Assembly: GCA_024707255.1 (NCBI GenBank)
Contig: JANQAC010000002.1
Span: 862,001 to 926,000, forward strand
Direction: 5' to 3'
Source: Asticcacaulis sp.
GTDB lineage: Bacteria > Pseudomonadota > Alphaproteobacteria > Caulobacterales > Caulobacteraceae
Length of the DNA: 64,000 nt
Made by a program: the position numbers and the translations under genes
The notes under the pieces: model-generated
The model's input: only the letters and a program-made list of their open reading frames with translations
Told to the model about the DNA's origin: nothing
Database searches by the model: none
Shown: piece after piece, positions 10,496 to 19,920 of the stretch
Position numbering within the stretch: the stretch's first letter is position 1
How the letters are laid out: the number at the start of each line of letters is the position of its first letter

Positions 10496-11156
10496 CCGAA
10501 AAACGTGGGCCACCAGCATAGGGGGCCACGCTGGCAATTGAGCGCGGCTGGTCGCCGGCATAGAGCGACAGATCGTTGAAGCGCGGCATGATACCGCCCT
10601 CGATATCGCCCGATGGCGAATGGAACAGCATCTGGCCGCCCCAGTCCGAGCGCCAGCCTTGCGTGAAGTTCCACTCAAAGCACAGGCGCGCCGAATTATC
10701 GGTATGCTGGGTGAAGAAGTCGCCATTGCGATAACAGACGGCGTCGAGCGAGGCCAACTCTAAGCCCGACAGGCCGGTAAGCTGGCCGCAAAAGGCCGCG
10801 AAAGCCTCCGATTTCAGCAGGTTTGAGAATGGGGCAAGGGCGATTGTATCAGCATCGATCAGGTCGAGACCAAGGCGCAAATAGGAGAGGCCGGTCTGGG
10901 CGCGTTCGGCGGCATCCTGCAAGCGGGTCTGGATGATTTCCGGCGACAGGGTTTCCAGTTCGGCGCGCGACAGGATGGCGGGCTTGCCGTCCCCGGTGAC
11001 GATCTGGAGATCCCACGGCGTCTGTTGTTCGAGTGCGTGGTGGACTCGCAGGGCGTGGTCTTCGGGCAGGGCGCCTTCGAGACGGATTCGGCCCTTGCCG
11101 GTGAAGCGGCTTTCATAGCCGGCAAAGTCGAACTGATCGGTGAGCAGGGTGGGCAT
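10476..11156 (-). CDS. 2-oxoglutarate/Fe(II) oxygenase-like protein
   Basis: Starting at ATG 11156 the product is 226 residues. YRNGDFFTQHTDNSARL contains the HxD metal motif (His151, Asp153) and PRFSVTGRFG supplies an Arg (Arg218) at the position that binds 2-oxoglutarate, as in prolyl 4-hydroxylase-type enzymes. The expected distal His, about ten residues before that Arg, is replaced by IASV, so iron binding may be altered. The frame continues 24 codons upstream into a palindromic repeat and is not credible there. Substrate unknown. Confidence 0.7.
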   Translation of the reverse strand: MPTLLTDQFDFAGYESRFTGKGRIRLEGALPEDHALRVHHALEQQTPWDLQIVTGDGKPAILSRAELETLSPEIIQTRLQDAAERAQTGLSYLRLGLDLIDADTIALAPFSNLLKSEAFAAFCGQLTGLSGLELASLDAVCYRNGDFFTQHTDNSARLCFEWNFTQGWRSDWGGQMLFHSPSGDIEGGIMPRFNDLSLYAGDQPRSIASVAPYAGGPRFSVTGRFG

Positions 11157-11175
11157 GGGATGATCTCGCGTGAGT

Positions 11176-11328
11176 GGCCCCCTCCGTCTCGACGCGGCCT
11201 TCGGCCTTGCTCGACACCTCCCCCGCACGCTGCGCTACAGGGGAGGAGGGGGGTATTTCTCCTCCCTTGCAAGCCCTTGGGCGAAGCGGGGGAGGTGGCG
11301 CGGCGCAGTCCGCGACGGAGGGGCCTCT
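11176..11328. repeat. Long palindromic intergenic repeat
   Basis: Outer arms of the type GGCCCCCTCCGTC / GACGGAGGGGCC enclose inner G/C-rich palindromes (CACCTCCCCCGC..., GGGGGAGGTGGCGCG). Related units occur at 60465-60715 and a minimal one at 26965-26987, so this is a dispersed repeat family. It fills the gap between the 2OG oxygenase-like gene and purB. Confidence 0.7.
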
Positions 11329-12635
11329 TTAAGCTTGCCCAAACACGCGGGCGAAAATCGTATCGACGTGCTTGGTGTGATAATCGAGATTGAAGAACGG
11401 CTCCAGTTGCTCACGGGTGAAGAACTTCGACACGTCTTCATCGGCGGCCAGGAAGTCGAGGAAGTTGCCTTCGCCACGCCAGACCTTCATGGCATTGCGC
11501 TGGACGGCCGAATAGCTGTCTTCGCGCGACATGCCCTTTTGCGTCATAGCCAGCATGACGCGCTGGCTGTGGACCAGCCCGCCGAGACGGTCGATGTTCT
11601 TCTGCATGTTTTCCGGATAGATCAGCAGGTTATCGACGACATTGGCCAGGCGGCGCAGGGCGAAATCGAGGTGGATGGTGGCGTCCGGCGCGATGCCGCG
11701 CTCGACCGAGGAGTGCGAGATATCGCGCTCATGCCACAGGGCGACGTTTTCCATGGCCGGCACCACGGCCGAACGGACGAGGCGGGCGAGGCCGGTCAGG
11801 TTTTCGGTCAGGACCGGGTTGCGCTTATGCGGCATGGCCGAAGAGCCCTTCTGGCCAGCCGAGAAGAATTCCTCGACTTCCAGAACCTCGGTGCGTTGCA
11901 GATGGCGGATTTCGGTCGCCAGACGCTCGACCGAAGAGGCGACGACACCCAGAGCGGCGAAGAAGGCGGCGTGACGGTCACGCGGAATGACCGGGTCGAG
12001 ACCGGCTCGATCTCCAGGCCCATCTTGCCGGCGACATAGGCTTCGACTTCCGGCGAGACATTGGCGAAGGTGCCGACGGCGCCGGAGATGGCGCAGGTCG
12101 AGATTTCCTCGCGGGCTGTGACCAGACGCTTACGGGCGCGGGTGAATTCGGCATAGTAACCGGCCAACTTCAGGCCGAAGGTCACCGGCTCGGCGTGGAT
12201 GCCGTGCGAACGGCCGACCGTCGGAGTGAGTTTGTGCTCCATGGCGCGCTTCTTGAGCGCGGCGAGGACGAGGTCGACGTCCTCGATCAGCAGGTCGGCC
12301 GACTTCTGCAATTGCACGGCAAAGCATGTATCGAGCACGTCCGACGAGGTCATGCCCTGGTGCAGGAAGCGCGCTTCCGGACCGACGATTTCCGAAACGT
12401 GGGTCAGGAAGGCGATGACGTCGTGCTTCACGGTGCGCTCGATCTCGTCGATGCGGTCGGCGTCGAATTGGGCGTCCTTGCCCTTGGCCCACAAGGTCTC
12501 GGCAGCCTCGGTCGGGATGACGCCGAGTTCGGCCATCTTGGTGGCGGCGTGAGCTTCGATCTCGAACCAGATCTTGTACTTCATCGCCGCGTCCCAGATG
12601 GCGGCGGCTTCCTTGCGGGCATAACGGGAGATCAT
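11329..12635 (-). pseudogene. purB: Adenylosuccinate lyase PurB (frameshifted as sequenced)
   Basis: The N-terminal 220 or so residues (MISRYARKEAAAIWDAAMKY, FLHQGMTSSDVLDTCFAVQL, VGRSHGIHAEPVTFG) and the C-terminal part with the fumarase/lyase signature SSAMPHKRNPVL are both intact but in different frames. Restoring one base near 11991-11996 (expected junction EPVSTQVIPRDRHA) rebuilds a 435-residue PurB, the usual alphaproteobacterial length. PurB cleaves SAICAR and adenylosuccinate in purine synthesis. The start at 12635 fits the family; the upstream extension does not. A one-base deletion in the sequence is the likely cause. Confidence 0.93.
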
Positions 12636-12856
12636 GGGCGATACCTTTGGGCTTGAAACGATTGTCGCGGTCGGAATGGGAATATGGGGCCGCAATGTCA
12701 AGTATAAAAGAAAGGGGACACGTTTTGAGGCCGCGGCAATTGTGGCCAAAAAATGAAGTTAATTTACGCGTTGCGGGTGTGCGGACTTGGCGCAAGGGTT
12801 TATAAAGGGTTAATTTTCAGGCTGATTGCGAATCCATGAAACTTGAGGGTGTTGTT

Positions 12857-14158
12857 GTGCGTAAGCTTTTTCTGAAAACGGGTGTGGCTTGTCTGGTGGT
12901 GGCCGGCATCGGTATGGCCATGCCGGTCATGGCGCATACGCACAAGCCGGGACACAAGATGTCGCACAAGCCGACCGTGGGCCCGGTATCGAAACAGTTC
13001 GACCGCGCGTCGCGCGTCACCGCTGAGCGGACCGTCACGGTCATCCAGACCGGCACCAGCGCCGCGGAACCGGCTCAGGGCGATATCGGACAGATTATCA
13101 CCATGACCGAAGCGGCGCCGGTGGCCTGCCCCAGCGGTCCGGTCGGCTCACCGGAATGGGAGCAGGTGCCGGAAGAGCTGCGTAAGCACGCCATTCCCGG
13201 CCAGTGCTTCTCGCGCCTGCTGATGCCGCCGAAGACTGAACGCTATGTCGAGCATATCATGGTGTCACCGGAGCGCGTCGAGACCCGCCGCATCCCTGAG
13301 GTGGTGGATATGGTCGATGAAGACGTCATGGTGCGGCCCGAACGTCTCGAGCGCCGCCTGATCCCGGCCGTCACCCATGTCGAGATGGTGACCGAGGTCG
13401 TGCGTCCGGCCAGCTTCCGTGAGGAACGCATTCCAGCGCAGTACGAAATGCGCACCGAACATGTAATGGTGCGGGATGCGCGCCGCGAATGGGTGCGCAC
13501 CGACGGTATCCCGACCGATGCCCCGATGGTGACCGCCGGCGATCATCAGCCGGTTGATTATCGCGCCGATGGCAGCCTGAGCTGGCCGGGCAAATATGCG
13601 GAAGGCACGCCGGAAGACGCCTATTATGAGCGCGATCCTTCGGTCTGGTGCCTGAAAGTGGTGCCGGGCGTCTATGAAGACCGCAGCTACCGCGTTGAGG
13701 TCGCGCCGGCCAGCGTGCGCCGCATCGAGATCCCGGCCGAAACGCGCCAGGTACGCCGGACGGTGATCGACCAGCCGGAGCGCTATGAGCAGGTGGTGAT
13801 TCCGGCGGTTATGGAAAAGCGCCGCGTCCGCAAGGTTATGCAGGAAGCGCGTACCGAAACCTATACCGTGCCGGCGGTCTATGATGATGTGACGCGCGAA
13901 CGCGTCGTCGGTGCGCCGCAGCCGGTATGGCGTGAGGTCATCTGCGGCAAGAATACCTCGCAGGCCAAGATTATGGAGGTTCAGCGCGCCCTGGCGGCAA
14001 AGGGTTATAACCCCGGTCCGATCGATGGCCAGTTGGGCCGCCAGACGGTCAGCGCCATGCAGAAGTTCCAGGCGGATAACGGCCTGCCGCAGGGCCAGCC
14101 TTCGGTGGAAGCCGTACAGATGCTGGGCGTGCCTCTGGTGCCGCTCAACCGCAATTAA
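12857..14158 (+). CDS. Secreted repeat-rich protein with C-terminal peptidoglycan-binding domain
   Basis: A signal peptide (RKLFLKTGVACLVVAGIGMA, ending PVMAH) leads a roughly 433-residue protein. GTG at 12857 has a Shine-Dalgarno GAGG at the right distance; an in-frame ATG at 12836 is the alternative start. The middle consists of degenerate units of about 20-25 residues of the kind ERVETRRIPEVVDMVDEDVM, RLERRLIPAVTHVEMVTEVV, FREERIPAQYEMRTEHVMV and later ERYEQVVIPAVMEKRRVRKV. These recall the beta-strand repeats seen in some envelope PG-binding proteins. The last 60 residues (VQRALAAKGYNPGPIDGQLG) form a PG_binding_1 domain. A hairpin follows the stop. Likely a periplasmic wall-associated protein; exact role unknown. 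Confidence 0.8.
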   Translation: MRKLFLKTGVACLVVAGIGMAMPVMAHTHKPGHKMSHKPTVGPVSKQFDRASRVTAERTVTVIQTGTSAAEPAQGDIGQIITMTEAAPVACPSGPVGSPEWEQVPEELRKHAIPGQCFSRLLMPPKTERYVEHIMVSPERVETRRIPEVVDMVDEDVMVRPERLERRLIPAVTHVEMVTEVVRPASFREERIPAQYEMRTEHVMVRDARREWVRTDGIPTDAPMVTAGDHQPVDYRADGSLSWPGKYAEGTPEDAYYERDPSVWCLKVVPGVYEDRSYRVEVAPASVRRIEIPAETRQVRRTVIDQPERYEQVVIPAVMEKRRVRKVMQEARTETYTVPAVYDDVTRERVVGAPQPVWREVICGKNTSQAKIMEVQRALAAKGYNPGPIDGQLGRQTVSAMQKFQADNGLPQGQPSVEAVQMLGVPLVPLNRN

Positions 14159-14171
14159 ATAATACAAAAAG

Positions 14172-14217
14172 AGACGAATGGCGTGTTTTGGGGTTCAAAA
14201 CGCGCCATTTCCGTGTC
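14172..14217 (+). terminator. Strong intergenic hairpin, possible terminator
   Basis: AATGGCGTGTTTTG (14177-14190) pairs with CAAAACGCGCCATT (14196-14209), one G-T wobble, with loop GGGTT. It lies 18 bases after the stop of the PG-binding gene. The following T run is short (three), so termination is likely but not certain; attenuation of the downstream GH2 gene is an alternative. Confidence 0.55.
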
Positions 14218-14246
14218 TAAGCTCTGAAAAAAACGGGAGCGGACAT

Positions 14247-17144
14247 ATGAATCGTCGGGAATTATTCAAAAGCGCCAGCGCTCTGGCTGTGGCCGGCTTG
14301 TTGCCCCAGGGCGCTTTTGCCGGCACCAATGGCCCGGACGTACCCGATCAGGGGCCACGCGAAACCCTGTTACTCGACAAGGGCTGGCGTTTTCATGATG
14401 GGGATATCGCCATGCCGGTGCTGATCACCCATGACCAGACCTATAACGCCGCCAAGGCGGGCCGGGCGCTCGGCGCCGCCAGCCCATCATTCGATGACAG
14501 CGACTGGGCCGAAGTCACCCTGCCGCATGATTTCGTCAGTTTCCAGCCGATCGAGAATGGCACCAATGTCGATCAGGGCTACCGCCGGCGCGGCATTGTC
14601 TGGTATCGCAATCACCTGAAGTTTTCGGACTCCGACCGTGGCAAACATATCGAACTGCAACTCGACGGCATCGCCACCTTCGCCACCATCTGGTTCAACG
14701 GTACGATCGTGGCGCGTAACTGGAGCGGCTATAATTCGACCTATATCGACCTGACCCCTTACGTCACCTATGGCGACAGTGACAATGCGCTGGTGGTCCG
14801 CGTGGACGCCACGGCGATGGAAGGCTGGTGGTATGAAGGCGGCGGCATCTACCGCGACGCCTGGATCGTCAAGCGCAGCCCGGTGCATATCGTGACCGAC
14901 GGCGTGTTCGCTCACCCGGTGAAGAATGGTGATGAGTGGACAATTCCCGCCGAGGTGACTGTTTTTAACAGCGGATCAAAGGAAGCCACGGCGTTCGTAA
15001 ATATGATCGTCACAGCGCCTGGCGGGATACGGGTCAGTGAAGCGCGAATTCCTGTGACTGTACCCGCCCTGCAAAGGCGGACTGTAAGCCTTAATCACAG
15101 TTTAGGGGCTGTACATTTATGGACACTTGACGATCCCTATCTCTATGAAGTCGAAACTGAACTGCTGCTGCCGGGGCAGATGGCCTCGGGATTTGAAAGT
15201 CATCCATTCACGGCGGTTCTTGATTATGTCCAGCAGTTTGCAGGCTGTCGCACCCAGCGCTTCGATGCCAAAACCGGTTTCTATCTCAATGACAAACCGC
15301 TGAAAATAAAGGGCGTCTGCCTGCATCAGGACCATGCCGGGGTTGGCTGCGCAGTGCCGGAAGGTTTGCTTGATTTCCGCCTGCGCAAGCTGAAGGAACT
15401 GGGCGCCAATGCCATCCGCTTTTCGCACAACGCTCAGAACAAGGCGCTGATGGATGCCTGCGATCGCCACGGTTTCCTGGTCATGGCCGAAAATCGCAAT
15501 TTCAATGCCTCGACCGATTATCTCGAACAACTCGAATGGCTGGTGCGCCGGGATCGCAACCACCCCAGCGTCTTCCTGTGGTCGGTCTTCAACGAGGAGC
15601 CGATGCAGGGCACCGAGCAGGGCTATGAAATGGTCCGCCGGATGAGTGCGGTGGTGAAATCGCTTGATACGTCGCGTCCGGTCACCGCCGCCATGAATGA
15701 CGGCCTGTTCACCGCGCTCAATGTCTCGGATGCGGTCGATGTTGTCGGCATCAATTACCAGCAGCACCAGTATGACGCCTTCCATGAAGCGCACCCGGAT
15801 ATCCCCATGTTCTCTTCGGAGGATACCTCGGCCTTCATGACCCGCGGTGAGTACAAAACCGACGCCGGCAAGCACATCATGGCCAGCTATGATGACGACG
15901 CCGCACCGTGGGGCGCCACGCATCGCCAGGCGTGGAAGGAAATCGCGCCCCGGCCGTTCGTCGCCGGCACCTTTGTCTGGACCGGTTTCGATTATCACGG
16001 CGAGCCGACACCACACACCTGGCCGACCAATAGTTCTTTCTTTGGCATCATGGACCTATGCGGCTTTGAAAAGACCGCCTTTTATATCCATCAGGCGCAG
16101 TGGATCGATGACCGGCCGGTGCTGGGGCTGGCGCCGCACTGGAACTGGCACGCGGGCGACAAGGTCCGCGTCATGGCCTGCGCCAACCTGGATGAGGTCG
16201 AGTTGTTCGTCAACGGCAAGTCGTCGGGGAAGCAGGCCGTTGACCGGTTGAATATGAACTATTGGACGGTCGACTATGCACCGGGCTTTATTGAGGTGCG
16301 CGGGTATAGGGGCGGCAAGGTCGTCAGCAAGACCCGTAATGAAACCACCGGCAAAGCCGTTGCCTTGCGGCTGGTAAAGGACCGTCCGACCCTGACCGGC
16401 GATGGCCGCGATGCCATGCCGGTCCGTGTGGAGGCGATAGACGCCAAGGGGCGCGTGGTGCCAGACGCCCATCATAAGGTCACGTTTGGCGGTACGGCGG
16501 CGATCATTGGCCTCGGCAATGGTGATCCCAACTGCCTCGAAGCCGAGAAAGGTGATACGCGCTCACTGTTCAATGGTCTGGCGCAGGTCATCATTCAGGC
16601 GCCGGAAATGGGGCGGAATCCGACGACCGTCATCAATCTCACGGCCAGGGCAGACGGGCTGAAACCGGCCAATATCGAAATCTGGCTCGACGCCCCCAAG
16701 GCCGCAACCCCGCGACAGCCGACGATGTCGCCGACGATGGTGCTCGATAGCTGGTTTCGGGCCCCGGATAGTGCAGGGCCTCCCGATCCCAACCAGAAGG
16801 CCGCCGACACCGATATGAATTCCTGGGCCTGGTTCCGCCCAGGCGAACTTTTCGGCGCGGCAAAGGCGGATGGGTATAGCCTTGTGGCCGCAAATTACAC
16901 GCCCTTCGCCAGCATACAGAAAACGGGCGGGAGGATCGTCTTCGCCAGCATTACCGGCGCCTGCGACATCTATCTCGATGGCCAGGCCATAGGCCGCAAA
17001 GCGGATCCGGCGCTGGCAGGGCTGAGCGTCGCCATCCCCCCGTTCAGCGGGCCGCGCCGGCTGAGTCTCGTATTCAAACTTAAGACCGGTGAGCCGTTCG
17101 GTTTTGGAGGGTTGATCCGCATAGGTGGGCCAGAGGAGGCATAA
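14247..17144 (+). CDS. Tat-exported glycoside hydrolase family 2 protein (beta-galactosidase-like)
   Basis: The 965-residue protein starts MNRRELFKSASALAVAGLL, a twin-arginine signal. A GH2 sugar-binding domain (SDWAEVTLPHDFVSF, then YRRRGIVWYRNHLKF) comes first, an immunoglobulin-like domain next and a TIM barrel in the middle. The acid/base Glu450 is in FLWSVFNEEP and the nucleophile Glu525 in MFSSEDTSAF. C-terminal domains resemble DUF4982 plus another beta-rich module. GH2 enzymes with this layout remove beta-linked galactose or related sugars from plant polysaccharides; exact specificity cannot be read. It would act in the periplasm or outside. The open frame extends 23 codons upstream without a signal peptide, so ATG 14247 is chosen. 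Confidence 0.88.
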   Translation: MNRRELFKSASALAVAGLLPQGAFAGTNGPDVPDQGPRETLLLDKGWRFHDGDIAMPVLITHDQTYNAAKAGRALGAASPSFDDSDWAEVTLPHDFVSFQPIENGTNVDQGYRRRGIVWYRNHLKFSDSDRGKHIELQLDGIATFATIWFNGTIVARNWSGYNSTYIDLTPYVTYGDSDNALVVRVDATAMEGWWYEGGGIYRDAWIVKRSPVHIVTDGVFAHPVKNGDEWTIPAEVTVFNSGSKEATAFVNMIVTAPGGIRVSEARIPVTVPALQRRTVSLNHSLGAVHLWTLDDPYLYEVETELLLPGQMASGFESHPFTAVLDYVQQFAGCRTQRFDAKTGFYLNDKPLKIKGVCLHQDHAGVGCAVPEGLLDFRLRKLKELGANAIRFSHNAQNKALMDACDRHGFLVMAENRNFNASTDYLEQLEWLVRRDRNHPSVFLWSVFNEEPMQGTEQGYEMVRRMSAVVKSLDTSRPVTAAMNDGLFTALNVSDAVDVVGINYQQHQYDAFHEAHPDIPMFSSEDTSAFMTRGEYKTDAGKHIMASYDDDAAPWGATHRQAWKEIAPRPFVAGTFVWTGFDYHGEPTPHTWPTNSSFFGIMDLCGFEKTAFYIHQAQWIDDRPVLGLAPHWNWHAGDKVRVMACANLDEVELFVNGKSSGKQAVDRLNMNYWTVDYAPGFIEVRGYRGGKVVSKTRNETTGKAVALRLVKDRPTLTGDGRDAMPVRVEAIDAKGRVVPDAHHKVTFGGTAAIIGLGNGDPNCLEAEKGDTRSLFNGLAQVIIQAPEMGRNPTTVINLTARADGLKPANIEIWLDAPKAATPRQPTMSPTMVLDSWFRAPDSAGPPDPNQKAADTDMNSWAWFRPGELFGAAKADGYSLVAANYTPFASIQKTGGRIVFASITGACDIYLDGQAIGRKADPALAGLSVAIPPFSGPRRLSLVFKLKTGEPFGFGGLIRIGGPEEA

Positions 17145-17224
17145 AACGCATCGCATTTTGACACGTGCCGGTCTTACGCCTGACTGTCTTACGCCAACTT
17201 GTAAATGCTTTGGGAGCGTACCGC

Positions 17225-17668
17225 ATGTTTGATCTCAACAGCCTCGATCCGTTTGCCGGATACTGGTCCGGGGAAAGCGTCGTTGGGCCCAATCCGTGGA
17301 CGAAAAGCGGTCCGAACCTGGGACGCTGGGGCTTTCGCTTCGATGATGCCCGCAAGAACCTGATTTTCGATTATGAGCAAAGCGGGCCGGACGGCTCCGG
17401 GTTCGATGGTCACGGGGTTTTCTGCGCCGACCCGGATTCGGAAGACCTGTGCGGGTTCTGGTTTGATGACCGGGGCTTCCCGCCTTTTCATCCGTTGCGC
17501 GGGCAGTGGAGCGACAACCGCCTGATTCTGCTCAATACCACGCCCCGCGGGCAGGGGCGCTGGACGCTTCACATCGAAAATGGCGCACTGCACTATCTGA
17601 TCGAGGGGCGTTTGACAGCCGATGATGCCTATTCAACGGTATTAAATGGCCAGTATCATCTGACTTGA
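17225..17668 (+). CDS. Hypothetical protein, possibly lipocalin-like
   Basis: The 147-residue product has no signal peptide or membrane segment. It is rich in Trp, Gly and Asp (FAGYWSGESVVGPNPW, LGRWGFRFDDARKN, LCGFWFDDRGF), with alternating hydrophobic strands that suggest a small beta-barrel. It lies 80 bases after the GH2 gene on the same strand, so it may share its transcript. No confident family. Confidence 0.6.
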   Translation: MFDLNSLDPFAGYWSGESVVGPNPWTKSGPNLGRWGFRFDDARKNLIFDYEQSGPDGSGFDGHGVFCADPDSEDLCGFWFDDRGFPPFHPLRGQWSDNRLILLNTTPRGQGRWTLHIENGALHYLIEGRLTADDAYSTVLNGQYHLT

Positions 17669-17822
17669 TATCTTCGGAAATGTATTTTAATTCAGTGGTT
17701 TATCGGTAATTTTTCTGGCGCCTTCAGTCAGGCAGTGAATTTTTTGTGTCTGTTGCAGGGTGGTTTGGCTATCGCCAGCGCGTCAAATCCGGGCTAAAGT
17801 CCCACCTCCCGGACCAGATTTG

Positions 17823-18098
17823 ATGAGGACGACTGTGAGCACCAGATTATATGATACGGCCTGGGTCAGTGTTGAAGGCGTAGAGCAACCGCTTCAGGTC
17901 CAGAAGGACCGGCGCAATCCGGCGGCCTTTATCGTCGGTGATTACCTGTATGATATCGATGGACGGCCCCTGCCTTCGCAAGGTGTCGTGCCGAAGATCC
18001 TGAACCTGCACAGCCTGCAATCGGCGCGGGAAGCCGGACTGCGGATCAATCTCGATGTCGGCGCCGCCTATCCCGAACCACGCGAGTTTCTCAGCTAG
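17823..18098 (+). CDS. Small hypothetical protein
   Basis: The 91-residue product (MRTTVSTRLYDTAWVSVEGV onward) is soluble, with a charged middle (QVQKDRRNPAAFIVGDYLYD). GTG at 17836 could also be the start. No family is recognised. It is followed by a hairpin and a convergent radC gene. Confidence 0.5.
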   Translation: MRTTVSTRLYDTAWVSVEGVEQPLQVQKDRRNPAAFIVGDYLYDIDGRPLPSQGVVPKILNLHSLQSAREAGLRINLDVGAAYPEPREFLS

Positions 18099-18108
18099 AA
18101 AGCGCTTT

Positions 18109-18133
18109 CCAAAAAGTGTGACGCACTTTTTGG
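18109..18133. terminator. Bidirectional hairpin between convergent genes
   Basis: CCAAAAAGTG and CACTTTTTGG are perfect 10-bp arms around TGACG. The A/T-rich arms give a T run on either strand. It lies between the small hypothetical gene and the convergent radC and may terminate both. Confidence 0.5.
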
Positions 18134-18153
18134 ATTAAAAAGCGCGCAAAGCT

Positions 18154-18911
18154 CTAAAACGCGCCGATCTGTTTGAGGCTGGCCACGCCTTCGCGGCCGA
18201 CGATCAGGTGGTCATGGATGGTGATCTTGAGCGGCTTGCCGGCGGCCACAATCTGCTTGGTCATATCGATATCGCCCTGCGACGGCATCGGATCGCCACT
18301 TGGGTGGTTATGGACCAGAATCACTGAACTTGATGAAAGTTCCAGAGCGCGGCGCATGATCTCTCGCGGGTAGGCCGGCGCGTGATCGACCGTGCCGTGC
18401 CCCATGATTTCATCGGCGATCAACTGGTTTTTCTTGTCGAGGAACAGGATGCGGAACTGTTCGCGCGGTTCGTGGGCAAGCGTCACCTTGAGATAGGAGA
18501 CCAGCGCCGACCACGAAGATATCACAGTGGTGCGTTTCAGCGGTTCAGCCACCATCCGGCGCGTCGCCTCGAACATCAGGGCGAGGTCGAGCGCGATATC
18601 GGCGGTCATGCGCAGGGCCTTGCCCTTGTTGTCGACGGCCGAGACCTGAAGCATGTCCTCCAGTGGCGCCGAGAGTGCGGCCGGCAGCGAACCGAAGCGC
18701 GTCAGCAGGGCCTTGGCCAGCGGCTTGACATCGCGCTGAGGGATGGAGCGGAAGAGAAAAAGCTCCAGAAGTTCGTAATCGGGCAGGGCGGAAACGCCCC
18801 CAGGCGTGCCCGATGGCGCAGACGGTTACGATGACCTCCATGATCGGGCAGGGCAGGTTCCGCTATCGGGTTGAAAAAGCCTGCGGCCTCTTCCAGTGCG
18901 TCTTCTGCCAT
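18154..18911 (-). pseudogene. radC: DNA repair protein RadC / JAB-domain protein (frameshifted as sequenced)
   Basis: The C-terminal MPN/JAB domain has the metal-binding HNHPSGDP signature followed by SQGDID and is intact. The N-terminal helix-hairpin-helix part (HGGHRNRLRHRA, ALPDYELLELFLFRSIPQRD) is in another frame. Restoring one base in the C5 run at 18797-18801 joins them into a 252-residue RadC of normal length. RadC-like proteins are widely annotated as DNA repair but their true role is unsettled. The start at 18911 gives a normal N-terminus. map follows closely upstream on the same strand. Confidence 0.88.
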
Positions 18912-18929
18912 GATCCCCCCGGATACCGA

Positions 18930-19748
18930 TTAGCCCAAAACCGGCGCCGGTTTGAACTGGCCGGTCGGCGAGGCGGTAAACAGTTCCACGCCGTTTTCCG
19001 TGACGCCACAAGAGTGCTCGCACTGGGCGGTCAGCATCTTGTCGCGCGTGACGGCGGTCCAGCCGTCATTCAACACCTTCACATCGGGCCGGCCGAGATT
19101 GATCATAGGCTCCACGGTGAAGAACATGCCTTTTTCCAGGCGCGGACCGGTGCCGGCCTTGCCGAAGTGCAGGACGTTCGGATTATCATGGAAAACGCGC
19201 CCGACGCCGTGGCCGCAGAAATCACGGACCACCGACATGCGATGGCTTTCGGCATATTTCTGGATAGCCGCCGCGATATCGCCAAAGGTATTGCCCGGCT
19301 TGATCTGCGCCAGGCCCAGCGTCATGGCCTCATAGGTCACATCGATCAGGCGTTTGGCCTTGGGCGCCACGACACCGACTTCGTACATGCGCGAGGTGTC
19401 GCCATGCCAGCCATCGACAATGCAGGTGACGTCGATATTGGCGATATCGCCTTCGCGCAGGGTCTTTTCCGACGGGATACCGTGGCAGACCACATGGTTG
19501 GGCGAGATGCAGACCGTATGCTGGTAACCGCGATAGAAGAGGCAGGCCGACAGGCCGCCATGATCGGCGATGAACTCGCGCGCCAGATCGTCGAGATACG
19601 AGGTCTTCACGCCCGGCACCACATAAGGGATCAGCATGTCGAGGCACTCGGCGGCGACGCGCCCGGCCTTTCTCATGCCTTCAAAGTCTTCATCCGTGTG
19701 GATGCGGATGGTTTCGGAACGGAGCATATAGTCGGAATCTGTGGTCAT
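18930..19748 (-). CDS. map: Methionine aminopeptidase, type I
   Basis: From ATG 19748 the product is 272 residues. All metal ligands and the catalytic His of MetAP are visible: HVVCHGIPS, ANIDVT, GWHGDTSRMY, FCGHGVGRVFH, FTVEPMI and TAQCEHS. It removes the initiator Met from nascent proteins in the cytoplasm and is normally essential. The frame extends 15 codons upstream without family similarity. It is divergent from mipZ, and the shared promoter region holds a CtrA-type box. Confidence 0.95.
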   Translation of the reverse strand: MTTDSDYMLRSETIRIHTDEDFEGMRKAGRVAAECLDMLIPYVVPGVKTSYLDDLAREFIADHGGLSACLFYRGYQHTVCISPNHVVCHGIPSEKTLREGDIANIDVTCIVDGWHGDTSRMYEVGVVAPKAKRLIDVTYEAMTLGLAQIKPGNTFGDIAAAIQKYAESHRMSVVRDFCGHGVGRVFHDNPNVLHFGKAGTGPRLEKGMFFTVEPMINLGRPDVKVLNDGWTAVTRDKMLTAQCEHSCGVTENGVELFTASPTGQFKPAPVLG

Positions 19749-19827
19749 GGCGGCAATATAGTCTTGTCGTCCGGCTAAATCCAGTAGGCCCAAAAGAAGT
19801 AAGCCGATAACTTACCCACGCCAAAAT

Positions 19828-19842
19828 TTAACGCTTCGTTAA
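19828..19842. promoter_or_regulatory. CtrA-type box between map and mipZ
   Basis: TTAA-CGCTTCG-TTAA is an exact TTAA-N7-TTAA match, 79 bases upstream of the mipZ ATG and 80 upstream of map. It suggests control by the cell-cycle regulator CtrA; binding itself is inferred. Confidence 0.55.
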
Positions 19843-19920
19843 TCGCGCCTCTGGCGGCATGACACGGATCAGCCTAAATGAGGCGTTACCACTGGGGATT
19901 AAGGTGGGCGGGAGTGCATA

